Part shown: positions 1 through 8,274 of the stretch, piece by piece
Layout: each line of letters starts with the position of its first letter
Position numbering within the stretch: position 1 is the stretch's first letter
NCBI GenBank assembly: GCA_944381625.1
Contig: CALWLW010000004.1
Span: 62,001-126,000, forward strand
Length of the DNA: 64,000 nt
From: an uncultured Lachnoclostridium sp.
Lineage (GTDB): Bacteria > Bacillota > Clostridia > Lachnospirales > Lachnospiraceae
Reading direction: 5' to 3'
Notes under the pieces: model-generated
Told to the model about the DNA's origin: nothing
Seen by the model: only the letters and a program-made list of their open reading frames with translations
The model's database searches: none
Translations under genes and position numbers: made by a program

Positions 1-675
1 TCCACTGTAGTCCTCCGGCACGTTCACATGGGAGACCTCCGTCTGGCAGACAGTGCGGATCTTCCCCATATCCTGCTGTTTTTCCTTCCTTCTTCTGCCC
101 AGCTCCGATACAATCTTCTCGTACAGTTCCGTATGGAACAGCTTTCGGAAGATCACTTTTTTCTCATCGGATTTCGCCCGGAGCAGTTCCATAAATTCTC
201 CCTGAGCAATCATCGCCACCTGCATGAACTGGTTCTTGGTAAGGCCCACGATTTCCTCCAGTTTTTTATCCGCCTCTTTCTGGGGATATTCCGAACCATC
301 CGGCAGAAGCAGCGTGACCGATCCGCTTTCCTCCATGACGCCGCCGCCCCTTTTCCGCGGGCGGACATGCCTGGGCACGCGCCGGACCGTATACACTTCC
401 CGATCCTCCCCTTCGCCTTCTGAGAACGTCAGTTCCACAAAGGGCGGCACGTCAAAATCCACGAACTGGCTCTGCAGCTCCGCCCCGTTTTTCTTATTCG
501 CGCCCGAACTGGCTTCCCCATAGAGCGCAAATACGATGGCGTCGAAGATCGTGGTCTTTCCCGCTCCGGTATCCCCGGTGATAAGGAAAAGGTTCTGGTT
601 GGTCTGTTCAAAATCTATGATTGTCTGTCTTCCATAAGAGCCGAAGGCCCGCATGGTCAGCCGCAAAGGTCTCAT
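1..675 (-). CDS. sbcC: Exonuclease subunit SbcC, N-terminal part (cut by window edge)
   Basis: The ATPase subunit of the SbcCD (Mre11/Rad50-type) nuclease, which opens DNA hairpins and processes double-strand ends. Only the first 225 codons lie in the window. They show the ABC-type N-terminal lobe: a Walker A motif GDTGAGKTT at about residues 34-42 and a Q-loop region (QGEFMELL) where the protein heads into its coiled coil. The start is firm because the ATG shares its bases with the stop codon of sbcD (ATGA overlap), so the two are translationally coupled. The C-terminal ATPase lobe and zinc hook lie beyond position 1. Confidence 0.95.
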   Translation of the reverse strand, partial: MRPLRLTMRAFGSYGRQTIIDFEQTNQNLFLITGDTGAGKTTIFDAIVFALYGEASSGANKKNGAELQSQFVDFDVPPFVELTFSEGEGEDREVYTVRRVPRHVRPRKRGGGVMEESGSVTLLLPDGSEYPQKEADKKLEEIVGLTKNQFMQVAMIAQGEFMELLRAKSDEKKVIFRKLFHTELYEKIVSELGRRRKEKQQDMGKIRTVCQTEVSHVNVPEDYSG

Positions 676-1826
676 CCTTCCGACACCTCCTGCACCGTAT
701 TGATCACATCTCTGAGAAGCGCCTTTTCTTCTTCGTCCGTTTCCTGCAGAAACGCGCAGCACAGATCGAACGGATCCAGATATTCCCCTGCCCCGGCCCC
801 GCCGCTGTAATCTGCTTTTCTCAACCCTTCCCGACGGATCTCCAACAGATAAGGGAACGCATTTCTCAGGCGGTCCTGCATATCCAGCACATCCAGATCC
901 GTCCGGTCTGTGAGAATGACCGTCACATAATCCCCGCAGGCCTGCTCCAGCACCTCTTCCAGACATCCCCGGATCACCCTCACCTGGCGGAGAGGATGCA
1001 GCGGAAGCACGCTCGTCCTCACCACGCCTTTTTCCTCCAGTTCCACCAGGATCACGCCCTTCTCCTGGCCTGCTTCGCTGACAGAACACGCCAGCGGAGT
1101 GCCGCAGTAGCGGCGGCAGACGCCGCCCACAGTCATGGGCTTATGGATATGTCCCAGGGCCGCGTAATCAAAAGGCTCCAGCACGTCCGCCGAGACCTGA
1201 TCGATATTTCCCACTGTGCGGATCTCAGAATCCATCCGCTCCACTTCCTCCGCGCTCCCTCCGGCGGGCAGGTAGAACTGATGGCTCACCAGTACATTTC
1301 TTTTGCTCCTGTCCGGCGCTTCTCTCTCAATCAGCCGGCGAAGCGTATCGTTGTAGGATAAACTGTTTCCATTATCGTCTGTGCCCACGATCTGTTTTAC
1401 CATGGACGGTTTCACAAACGGAAGCAGATAAAAGTTCACGTCCCCATGGGCGTCCTGCAGAACAATCTTCTCCACATGCTCCCCTTCCCGCTGGGGCGGC
1501 AGCCCGATCATATGCACGTTCTGCCTGGACAGCACGCCGCGGAAGCAGTTCAGCCTGGGTCCGCTGTCGTGATTGCCGCTGATCAGCATGATGGATGCAT
1601 GGGGAAGCGCTGCCGTCAGTCCGTCCATAAACCGGTCGAACACCTCCACCGCCTCCGCCGACGGTACCGCCTTGTCATAAATGTCGCCTGCGATCACCAC
1701 AGCATCCGGTTTCTCCTGTCCGGCCATGCGGATGATCTGCCGGAAAATATATTCCTGATCCTCTTTCAGATCCCGGTTCATAAGTTTCAGACCGATGTGC
1801 AGGTCTGAAAGATGAAAAAATCTCAT
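672..1826 (-). CDS. sbcD: Exonuclease subunit SbcD
   Basis: The metallophosphoesterase subunit of SbcCD, a Mn-dependent nuclease acting on DNA ends and hairpins. It has 384 residues, normal for the family. Metal-binding motifs appear in order: DLHIG near the N terminus, AGDIYD, GNHDSG, SHQF and GHIHKP. The frame stays open for 50 codons upstream, but I chose the ATG at 1826: the protein then begins MRFFHLSDLHIG, as in relatives, and an AAAGGA ribosome site lies about 12 bases upstream. The extra upstream codons fall in the structured repeat at 1862-2023. sbcC follows with a 4-base overlap. Confidence 0.96.
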   Translation of the reverse strand: MRFFHLSDLHIGLKLMNRDLKEDQEYIFRQIIRMAGQEKPDAVVIAGDIYDKAVPSAEAVEVFDRFMDGLTAALPHASIMLISGNHDSGPRLNCFRGVLSRQNVHMIGLPPQREGEHVEKIVLQDAHGDVNFYLLPFVKPSMVKQIVGTDDNGNSLSYNDTLRRLIEREAPDRSKRNVLVSHQFYLPAGGSAEEVERMDSEIRTVGNIDQVSADVLEPFDYAALGHIHKPMTVGGVCRRYCGTPLACSVSEAGQEKGVILVELEEKGVVRTSVLPLHPLRQVRVIRGCLEEVLEQACGDYVTVILTDRTDLDVLDMQDRLRNAFPYLLEIRREGLRKADYSGGAGAGEYLDPFDLCCAFLQETDEEEKALLRDVINTVQEVSEG

Positions 1827-1861
1827 AGATTGCTGTATCCTTTCTCGGAAGGTGTTGGGGG

Positions 1862-2023
1862 CCGATTCCATGCAAGCATGGCAGCGGCGCCTTTGCCCGC
1901 TTTGTTTCCCGCAGTGCTGCTCGACTCCGCTTCGCTCCGTCTCGCTCACGGGCTTTCGCCCTATGGAATCGGTCAAAACCGCTGCTGCTCATGCAAGCAT
2001 GGCAGCGGCGCCTTTGCCCGCTT
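1862..2023. repeat. 34-bp direct repeat pair with inverted arms upstream of sbcD
   Basis: A 34-base sequence occurs at 1869-1902 and again, identically, at 1990-2023. Each copy begins with the small palindrome CATGCAAGCATG. A 10-base inverted pair (CCGATTCCAT at 1862-1871, ATGGAATCGG at 1963-1972) encloses the first copy and a GC-rich stretch. No coding frame across it resembles a protein. It looks like a dispersed intergenic repeat that would fold as a long hairpin in the sbcD leader. Confidence 0.7.
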
Positions 2024-2083
2024 CCGCACTGCTCATTGCTTTCCTGGACATTATACCATAAAAAATAAAATTATTCTGCCAGA

Positions 2084-2112
2084 TTGAAGAGACGGAGAAA
2101 AACATCTATAAT
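2084..2112 (+). promoter_or_regulatory. Sigma-A promoter for the DUF1963 gene
   Basis: TTGAAG at 2084-2089 and TATAAT at 2107-2112 are separated by 17 bases. The AAGGAGG ribosome site follows at 2161 and the start codon at 2172. Confidence 0.6.
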
Positions 2113-2171
2113 GAAACATAACACAGGCGGGGCTTCGGTGAGTGCTGCCACGAAAACACCAAGGAGGTTTT

Positions 2172-3194
2172 ATGCGGACCAAGCAAAAGATGAAAGACGC
2201 TCTGAAAAGTACACTGCTTCCTTCTCTTCATCTGTCTGCCGTTCAGAAACCGGCAGGCTGTACGGACAGCAAATTTGGAGGTATCTATTATTTGCCCCAG
2301 GGAGAGTGCATTCCTTTCTGTCCGGAAGGAGAACCCATGCGTTTTCTTGCCCAGATCAACTTTGCCAGAATGCCGCATCTGGAAGGATTCCCCAGATCCG
2401 GACTGCTTCAATTCTTCCTGGACACCAGCCTGGAACGACTGGAGCAGAAATCCGATGATCCAGACGCGTTCCGGCAGTTCTTCGCCGTCCGTTACTATCC
2501 TTCCCCAGATGCGGCTTTGCAGCAGGAAATAGAGCTGCCGGAATTTATCCCCGCAAGAACCGTCACCACAGTAACCGTCAACGGTGAAGAAATGACCGAG
2601 ACGGAATATCAGCGGCGTCTGGCCAAAGCACAGGCACAGGAAGAAAAGCCTGTCAGCGTATTTATGGCACTGATGGAGGGCAGGCCCATCCCGCCTCCCA
2701 GGTCTTCTCCGTCAGCCGAACTGAGACGAAATGCGAAGTTTCATGTTCAGCGGTTTCCCGGACACCTGACCCTCCCCTGGCTGGAAGGGAAGATGGCGTT
2801 CCGTTCTGCTGCAGAAACTGCAGCTATCTCTGTGGGAATGGATGATCTTGTATCTGACCTGGGATATGAAACGATATGCAGGGAACTGGTCACCCCTGAC
2901 CTTGTCATCCGACAGTCAGGATATGATTTGGAAAATAACGAATCTGCCCTTGACGCGCTATGCTGGGATTTCGGAGGGTGGGGAACCAAGCTGGGCGGAC
3001 ACCCGGCAATCCGTCAGATGGACTGCCGTCTGGGACAGCCGGACGGCACCAGTTATACCACCCTCTTATTCCAGTACGACTTTACCTCAAAAAAAGAATT
3101 GGAAGCCGACACGTTTCAGTTTTTTATCAAGCCGGAAGATCTGGCCGCAGCCAAATTTGAAGATATTTTCTTTTGCTGGCACAACAGCTTTTGA
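2172..3194 (+). CDS. DUF1963 (YwqG-like) protein
   Basis: A 340-residue protein of the DUF1963/YwqG family, whose biochemical role is unknown. Family hallmarks are SKFGGIYYLPQGE near residues 33-45, the MRFLAQINFARMPHLEGFP stretch, and near the C terminus KLGGHPAIRQMDCR followed by a LLFQYD strand. It has no signal peptide or membrane segment and is probably cytosolic. The start at 2172 is set by AAGGAGG four bases upstream and a clear promoter. It is a single-gene unit, convergent with the downstream Cys-rich gene. Confidence 0.85.
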   Translation: MRTKQKMKDALKSTLLPSLHLSAVQKPAGCTDSKFGGIYYLPQGECIPFCPEGEPMRFLAQINFARMPHLEGFPRSGLLQFFLDTSLERLEQKSDDPDAFRQFFAVRYYPSPDAALQQEIELPEFIPARTVTTVTVNGEEMTETEYQRRLAKAQAQEEKPVSVFMALMEGRPIPPPRSSPSAELRRNAKFHVQRFPGHLTLPWLEGKMAFRSAAETAAISVGMDDLVSDLGYETICRELVTPDLVIRQSGYDLENNESALDALCWDFGGWGTKLGGHPAIRQMDCRLGQPDGTSYTTLLFQYDFTSKKELEADTFQFFIKPEDLAAAKFEDIFFCWHNSF

Positions 3195-3219
3195 TATGGC
3201 TGTTTGTTTTGGAGCCCGG

Positions 3220-3414
3220 CTACGGCCAGGGCTCCGACTCTTTCCGCTTCATGCGCTCTTTCCACAGTTTCTTTTTGTTGACGCACCGAACCTTTGCCCG
3301 CGGCTCATATTTCCCGCAGTGCTGGCAGTAGGATTTATGGCAGGCGTCCCTGCCTTTCCTGCACTGTCCCAGCGCGATATAATGTTTGCATGGAATCTCT
3401 CTGTATTTTGCCAT
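3220..3414 (-). CDS. Small cysteine-rich (probable zinc-binding) protein next to rtcB
   Basis: A 64-residue basic protein with cysteines at about positions 9, 18, 25, 30, 33 and 44, spaced like a pair of zinc-binding knuckles (CxxC at CQHC), followed by a Lys/Arg-rich tail. It may be a small RNA-binding zinc protein, but I do not recognise a named family. The start at 3414 has AAAGGAGG nine bases upstream, in the 15-base gap after the rtcB stop, so it is probably the second gene of an rtcB operon. Confidence 0.75.
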   Translation of the reverse strand: MAKYREIPCKHYIALGQCRKGRDACHKSYCQHCGKYEPRAKVRCVNKKKLWKERMKRKESEPWP

Positions 3415-3429
3415 ATGCCGCTCCCTCCT

Positions 3430-4545
3430 TTACCGGCTTCCTGCTTTGAAATTATAGACCGGACGCAGAATTTCGGTAATCGTCATGGTATCGGCAACGG
3501 CTTCCAGGCTCTCCTCCTGGCCGCGGTAAGCAAACGGCGCTTCATCCAGCGTCTCTTTTCCGATACAGGAACTGTAGATCCCTCGCATTTCCTTTTTAAA
3601 GGCAGATACGGTATAGCGGCGTTTCACTTCGTCCCTTTTCAGCACCCGTCCCGCACCGTGGGGCGCGGATTCGTTCCAGTCCGGGTTCCCGAGACCTTTG
3701 CCCAGCAGGACTCCGTCCCGCATATTGATGGGGACGACGATGGTTTCTCCCTCTTTTGCCGAAATGGCCCCCTTTCTCAATATCCGGCTGTTCCCGCTCA
3801 TATCCACGTAGTTATGGGGCACATCGACAGTCCATTCCACTTTCCAGCGCATGCCTCTTGACAGTTCATCCAGGATGGCCTCCCGGTTTTGTCTGGCAAA
3901 TTCCTGCACGATCCGCAGGTCATGCAGGTAGTCTTCCATCAATGCGCCTTCCAGGTACGTCATTTCATAGGGAGCTTTTTCTCCCTTCTTCTTCAGCCGC
4001 CGCTGTCCTTCCCTCAGATAATATTCCGTCACTTCCCCGCCCAGACGGCGGCTTCCGGAATGGATGAGCACATACAGGCCGCCCTCGCCGTCCTGATCCA
4101 ACTCGATAAAATGGTTCCCGCCGCCCAGCGTTCCCAGGCTCGCCTGGACACGTTCTATCTGGATCTGCGGGGAACAGATGAGTTCTTCCAGGGGAAACAC
4201 CTCCGCCCACCGGTGAAAGGTTCTGCGGACAGCGGATCCGGCCGGAACACGCTCCCGTATCACCCGATCAAGCTTCTGAAACTCCACCTTTTGAGGCTTC
4301 AGGGCGGTCAGAGTGACGCCGCATCCCATATCGACTCCCACCACTTCCGGCAGAAGCCGTTCTCCCAGAGTGGCAGTGAAACCGATGGTACCGGCTTTCC
4401 CCGGATGGACGTCTGGCATAATCCGTATTCTGCTCCCGGCAAACGCCGGGTTGTCGCAGAGCATACGGATCTGCGACAGCGCATAGTCTTCGATTGTATC
4501 TGTAAATATTTTTGCAGAAGTATAGATTCCGTCTACTGTTTTCAT
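3430..4545 (-). CDS. rtcB: RNA-splicing ligase RtcB
   Basis: GTP- and Mn-dependent ligase that joins RNA 2',3'-cyclic phosphate or 3'-phosphate ends to 5'-hydroxyl ends. At 371 residues it is a shorter form than E. coli RtcB (about 408). Visible metal and guanylate-site motifs are PDVHPGK, VGVDMGCGV, LGGGNHFIEL, HSGSRRLG, PHNYVD and APHGAGR, the last holding the His that takes GMP. The start at 4545 has AAAGGA upstream. No rtcA or rtcR is nearby. The partner gene is the small Cys-rich protein downstream. Confidence 0.94.
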   Translation of the reverse strand: MKTVDGIYTSAKIFTDTIEDYALSQIRMLCDNPAFAGSRIRIMPDVHPGKAGTIGFTATLGERLLPEVVGVDMGCGVTLTALKPQKVEFQKLDRVIRERVPAGSAVRRTFHRWAEVFPLEELICSPQIQIERVQASLGTLGGGNHFIELDQDGEGGLYVLIHSGSRRLGGEVTEYYLREGQRRLKKKGEKAPYEMTYLEGALMEDYLHDLRIVQEFARQNREAILDELSRGMRWKVEWTVDVPHNYVDMSGNSRILRKGAISAKEGETIVVPINMRDGVLLGKGLGNPDWNESAPHGAGRVLKRDEVKRRYTVSAFKKEMRGIYSSCIGKETLDEAPFAYRGQEESLEAVADTMTITEILRPVYNFKAGSR

Positions 4546-4618
4546 AAATAATCCTTTCTCTTTTCCGGTGCTTTCCTGCCGCGGGGAAGGGTTCCTCCTT
4601 TACCGCATACTTGACTGC

Positions 4619-4645
4619 AAAAAAGCGCCTCTTTTTCAGAGACGC
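4619..4645 (-). terminator. Rho-independent terminator of the mini transcription unit
   Basis: On the minus strand an 8-bp stem (GCGTCTCT with AGAGGCGC) closes a 5-base loop and is followed by a T run (4619-4624). It ends the short transcript that starts near 4845 and lies upstream of rtcB. Confidence 0.85.
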
Positions 4646-4716
4646 GGATTATCCCGTAAACGGACAAGACCCGGCCGCAGATGCCGCCGGTTCATCAGAC
4701 GCATGGCTGAATAGTT

Positions 4717-4803
4717 TTACATGCAGTTCGCACTCCGGGGGACAATCCCGCCTCTGTGATTGGCTGTTGTTATCAAATTGTAATTCTGGTTCTTCGTTCT
4801 CAT
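4717..4803 (-). CDS. 28-codon ORF in a self-contained mini transcription unit
   Basis: A 28-residue ORF beginning MRTKNQNYNLITTANHRGG and ending NCM. It has an AAAGGAGG ribosome site seven bases before the ATG, a near-perfect sigma-A promoter 50-80 bases upstream and a strong terminator 70 bases downstream. I recognise no family. A second frame through the same region also stays open (with CPPECE in it) but has no start placed under the ribosome site. Options are a small protein, a leader peptide or a dual-function small RNA. Expression signals are strong; coding function is uncertain. Confidence 0.5.
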   Translation of the reverse strand: MRTKNQNYNLITTANHRGGIVPRSANCM

Positions 4804-4852
4804 GATTGTCCTCCTTTCTGTGTATTAAAACGTGACTGTGTGTTTCGTGCTT

Positions 4853-4881
4853 AGTATAAGCAAAACACCTGGAATTGTCAA
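4853..4881 (-). promoter_or_regulatory. Strong sigma-A promoter of the mini transcription unit
   Basis: On the minus strand a consensus TTGACA (4876-4881) and TATACT (4853-4858) are separated by exactly 17 bases. It is among the best promoters in the window, and it serves only the 28-codon ORF before the terminator at 4619-4645. Confidence 0.85.
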
Positions 4882-4930
4882 TCCTTTTCCTGCGCTTGAG
4901 CGCCATCATGTCAGACCGCAACGCCTAAAT

Positions 4931-5009
4931 AGAATCCTGCTTTGCAGGATTCTCCGCCTGGAAGGCTTTCCATTCTATAGGAAAGTCCTCCCAACCTTCC
5001 TATAGAATG
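4931..5009. other. Two perfect hairpins between pckA and the mini unit
   Basis: A 10-bp stem with a 3-base loop lies at 4931-4953 (arms AGAATCCTGC and GCAGGATTCT). A 13-bp stem lies at 4971-4983 paired with 4997-5009. Neither has a clear T run. With the pckA terminator they make three consecutive hairpins in 110 bases. Confidence 0.7.
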
Positions 5010-5012
5010 AAA

Positions 5013-5042
5013 AACCGGGCGCGGCCATAGCCGCACCCGGTT
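5013..5042 (-). terminator. pckA terminator
   Basis: On the minus strand a GC-rich stem (CGGGTGCGGC with GCCGCGCCCG) around a short loop is followed by GTTTTT, 20 bases past the pckA stop. Confidence 0.85.
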
Positions 5043-5063
5043 ACATACAACAGTTTTATGAAA

Positions 5064-6668
5064 TTAGATCTGCGGACCTGCTGCAACCAGAGCTTTTCCA
5101 GCCTCGTTGCTCTCGTATTTCTTAAAGTTCTTAACGAATCTGCCTGCCAGATCTTTTGCCTTGGTCTCCCACTCGGAAGCATCAGCGTAGGTATCGCGGG
5201 GATCCAGAATGTTGGTGTCCACACCCGGAAGCTCCGTGGGAACCTCAATGTTGAAGTACGGAATCTTCTTGGTCGGCGCTTTCAGGATGTCTCCGCTCAG
5301 GATCGCGTCGATGATACCGCGGGTATCTTTGATGGAGATACGTTTTCCGGTGCCGTTCCATCCGGTATTTACCAGATATGCTTTCGCGCCGCTCTTCTCC
5401 ATTCTCTTCACCAGCTCTTCCGCGTATTTCGTCGGATGCAGCTCCAGGAACGCCTGGCCGAAGCATGCGGAGAAGGTCGGGGTCGGCTCGGTCACACCGC
5501 GCTCCGTACCAGCCAGCTTAGCCGTGAAACCGGACAGGAAGTAGTACTGCGTCTGCTCCGGAGTCAGGATGGATACCGGCGGAAGTACGCCGAATGCATC
5601 TGCGGACAGGAAGATGACTTCTTTTGCAGCCGGTCCTGCGGATACCGGACGCACGATCTTCTCGATATGGTCGATGGGATAAGATACACGGGTGTTCTCG
5701 GTCACGCTCTTGTCAGCGAAATCGATCTTGCCGTTCTCATCCAGGGTAACGTTCTCCAGAAGAGCGTTGCGTTTGATTGCGTTGTAGATGTCCGGCTCGG
5801 ACTCTTTATCCAGGTTGATAACCTTTGCATAGCATCCGCCCTCGAAGTTGAACACGCCGTTGTCGTCCCAGCCGTGCTCGTCGTCGCCGATCAGGAGACG
5901 CTTCGGATCGGTGGACAGGGTGGTCTTTCCGGTTCCGGAAAGTCCGAAGAAGATAGCGGTATTCTCACCGTTCATATCGGTGTTTGCAGAGCAGTGCATG
6001 GATGCGATGCCCTTCAGCGGCAGATAGTAGTTCATCATGGAGAACATACCCTTTTTCATCTCTCCGCCGTACCAGGTGTTGAGGATTACCTGCTCGCGGC
6101 TGGTGATGTTGAAGACTACCGCGGTCTCAGAGTTCAGCCCCAGCTCCTTGTAGTTCTCTACTTTTGCCTTGGACGCGTTGTAAACAACGAAATCCGGCTC
6201 AAAGTTTTCCAGTTCTTCATCCGTCGGGCAGATGAACATATTTTTAACGAAATGTGCCTGCCAAGCCACTTCCATGATGAAGCGGATCGCCATGCGGGTA
6301 TCTTTATTGGTTCCGCAGAATGCGTCTACCACGTAAAGCTTCTTATCAGACAGCTCTTTCAGAGCGATGTCCTTAACTACCTTCCAGGTCTCCTCAGAAG
6401 CCGGATGGTTGTCGTTCTTATACTCATCGGAAGTCCACCATACCGTATCCTTGGAATTCTCGTCCATCACGATGAATTTGTCTTTCGGTGAACGGCCTGT
6501 ATATTCACCCGTCATTACGTTTACTGCTCCGAGCTCACTGACCTGACCCTTGTCAAAGCCTTCCAGACCCGGTTTCGTCTCTTCTTCAAACAGCAGTTCG
6601 TAAGAAGGATTGTGCACGATCTCGGTGGTTCCTGTAATGCCATACTTACTCAAATTGATCTCTGCCAT
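5064..6668 (-). CDS. pckA: Phosphoenolpyruvate carboxykinase (ATP)
   Basis: Interconverts oxaloacetate plus ATP with PEP, CO2 and ADP. In anaerobic Clostridia it often runs toward oxaloacetate formation (family knowledge). It has 534 residues. Motifs are [10 protein letters not shown] near residue 50, the kinase P-loop [11 protein letters not shown], the metal site IGDDEHGW, and [10 protein letters not shown] with the C-terminal [19 protein letters not shown] took the ATG at 6668 ([10 protein letters not shown]) rather than the in-frame start 30 codons upstream, because that upstream stretch lies between the promoter and a GAGAGG ribosome site. It is a single-gene unit. Confidence 0.97.
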   Translation of the reverse strand: MAEINLSKYGITGTTEIVHNPSYELLFEEETKPGLEGFDKGQVSELGAVNVMTGEYTGRSPKDKFIVMDENSKDTVWWTSDEYKNDNHPASEETWKVVKDIALKELSDKKLYVVDAFCGTNKDTRMAIRFIMEVAWQAHFVKNMFICPTDEELENFEPDFVVYNASKAKVENYKELGLNSETAVVFNITSREQVILNTWYGGEMKKGMFSMMNYYLPLKGIASMHCSANTDMNGENTAIFFGLSGTGKTTLSTDPKRLLIGDDEHGWDDNGVFNFEGGCYAKVINLDKESEPDIYNAIKRNALLENVTLDENGKIDFADKSVTENTRVSYPIDHIEKIVRPVSAGPAAKEVIFLSADAFGVLPPVSILTPEQTQYYFLSGFTAKLAGTERGVTEPTPTFSACFGQAFLELHPTKYAEELVKRMEKSGAKAYLVNTGWNGTGKRISIKDTRGIIDAILSGDILKAPTKKIPYFNIEVPTELPGVDTNILDPRDTYADASEWETKAKDLAGRFVKNFKKYESNEAGKALVAAGPQI

Positions 6669-6749
6669 CTTACATATACCTCTCTTCTTTATTATTTGGT
6701 AGTCAAAAAAACTTCTCTTATGTGTCCTTCCGACTTCTCCACTCCTAAT

Positions 6750-6777
6750 ATTATACATATTTGGGCGATTAAATCAA
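6750..6777 (-). promoter_or_regulatory. Sigma-A promoter for pckA
   Basis: On the minus strand TTGATT (6772-6777) and TATAAT (6750-6755) are separated by 16 bases, about 80 bases before the pckA start. Confidence 0.7.
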
Positions 6778-6788
6778 CACGATTTTTG

Positions 6789-6814
6789 AAAAAATGTTAA
6801 TTATTTAACATTTT
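6789..6814 (-). terminator. AT-rich terminator overlapping the permease stop codon
   Basis: Perfect 10-bp arms AAAATGTTAA and TTAACATTTT with a 4-base loop, followed on the minus strand by more T residues. The hairpin includes the stop codon of the permease at 6801. Confidence 0.65.
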
Positions 6815-8225
6815 CTTTCTCAGAATGTTCTTTTTTCGGCAGCAGCAGGCTCAAAAGCAGCGATACTACAAAGACGCCGGCTACCGCATTGCCGTTGAAG
6901 ATGTCTCCCACTTCCCTGGGGAACGCCGAGAAGAAATTGCCGGAGGTCTGGGTCAGGCCCACGCCGATGCAGAACGCCAGTGACACAATTGTCATGGTGC
7001 GGTCGTCAAACTCGCACTCCTTCAGCATCTTGATCCCTTCATACATGATAGAGCCGAACATCATAACCGTACAGCCGCCCAGCACCGCCTGGGGCAGAGA
7101 GTTAAAGAAGGCGCCCAGCGGCGGGAACAGGGAAGCCAGGATCAGGATCAGCGCCCCCATCAGGATGGTAAAGCGGTTGACGACTCTGGTCATGGTGACC
7201 AGTCCCACGTTCTGGCTGAAGGACGTCAGCGGCAGGCATCCAAAGCACCCGGATATGGCGCTGGAAAATCCGTCCACAGCCAGCGAGCCCTGCAGCTCTT
7301 CCATCTTAATGTCCCGTCCCAGCGCTCCGGTACACACCGCCGTGGTCGCGCCTGTGGTCTCCGCAGCGGAGACCAGGAACACAATGGCGATGGTGAAAAA
7401 TGCGCCCAGGTCGAAGACCGGTTTATGCGCGGTGAAAGATACCAGTTTGGGAATACTGAATACCCCCACCTCCTGAATCGTCCTGGAGATGTTGGAGAAA
7501 TCCACCATCTGCGCGACACCGGCCACGGTAAACAGGACGGACAGCACATATCCCGCGATCAGGCCCACCAGGATATTCAGGTTCTTATATACGCCTTTCA
7601 GCAGATATCTGGACACCAGGCATACAATCAGAGTGAAGGCTCCGATCAGCAGATGGTACCATGCGCCGAAATCCTCCACGCCGCTGCCGCCGCCCCAGGA
7701 ATCCATCCCCACCGACAGAAGGGACAGTCCGATGGCAATCACCACGCAGGCCGACACCACCGGCGTGAGAAACCGCTTCCAGTATTTGGCGCTCAGGCCC
7801 ACCAGACCCTCAAAAATACCGCCCAGAATCACCGCGCCCACCATTCCTTCGTATCCCAGTTCCGGATTCGTACAGATGATCAGAAGGCTTCCCAGGAAAG
7901 TAAAGCTCACGCCCATGACGATGGGCAGTTTCGATCCGATCTTCCAGATCGGGTAAAGCTGCATGCAGGTGCCGATCCCCGCCGCGAACATGGCGCACTG
8001 CAGAAGCTGCGTGATCTCCGCGGATGTCAGGTTCTCTCCGGTGCCTCTTACCAGCGCCGCGCTGCACACGATCAAAACCGGCGCCAGGTTTGCCACAAAC
8101 ATGGCCAGTACATGCTGCATGCCAAACGGGATCGCTTTGGACAGCGGGACTCTTCCGTTCAGCTTATAGATATTTTCCGTACTTACTGTCGTCACATTTT
8201 CTTCTATATTATGATATTCCACCAT
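6801..8225 (-). CDS. NCS2-family nucleobase (uracil/xanthine) permease
   Basis: A proton-coupled nucleobase importer in the cytoplasmic membrane, 474 residues, with the family's 12-14 hydrophobic segments. The NCS2 signature appears as QNVGLVTMTR in the second half: the Gln resembles xanthine permeases while the final Arg resembles uracil permeases, so the substrate is uncertain. An acidic tail EENVK-type end follows LLLPKKEHSEKENVK. The ribosome site AGAGG lies seven bases before the start. The gap to the upstream AAA+ gene is only 49 bases, too short for a purine riboswitch, and the two may be cotranscribed. Confidence 0.87.
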   Translation of the reverse strand: MVEYHNIEENVTTVSTENIYKLNGRVPLSKAIPFGMQHVLAMFVANLAPVLIVCSAALVRGTGENLTSAEITQLLQCAMFAAGIGTCMQLYPIWKIGSKLPIVMGVSFTFLGSLLIICTNPELGYEGMVGAVILGGIFEGLVGLSAKYWKRFLTPVVSACVVIAIGLSLLSVGMDSWGGGSGVEDFGAWYHLLIGAFTLIVCLVSRYLLKGVYKNLNILVGLIAGYVLSVLFTVAGVAQMVDFSNISRTIQEVGVFSIPKLVSFTAHKPVFDLGAFFTIAIVFLVSAAETTGATTAVCTGALGRDIKMEELQGSLAVDGFSSAISGCFGCLPLTSFSQNVGLVTMTRVVNRFTILMGALILILASLFPPLGAFFNSLPQAVLGGCTVMMFGSIMYEGIKMLKECEFDDRTMTIVSLAFCIGVGLTQTSGNFFSAFPREVGDIFNGNAVAGVFVVSLLLSLLLPKKEHSEKENVK

Positions 8226-8274
8226 TCATAACCTCTTTCTCTTTCGTATCTCCCTCTCTCCGGCGGCCATTTTG

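Noticed and set aside
1827..1976. Upstream extension of sbcD by 50 codons
   Set aside because: It runs into the structured repeat, does not match family N termini and lacks a ribosome site.
4649..4921. 90-codon frame overlapping the 28-codon ORF
   Set aside because: Its start lies upstream of the promoter -10 box, so the transcript would not include it. The frame has no start under the ribosome site.
5058..6491. Long plus-strand open frame of about 477 codons opposite pckA
   Set aside because: It mirrors pckA, has no ribosome site and low-complexity His/Val/Leu composition typical of antisense shadows.
8226..8274. Possible purine riboswitch before the NCS2 permease
   Set aside because: The gap to the upstream gene is only 49 bases, too short for the aptamer.
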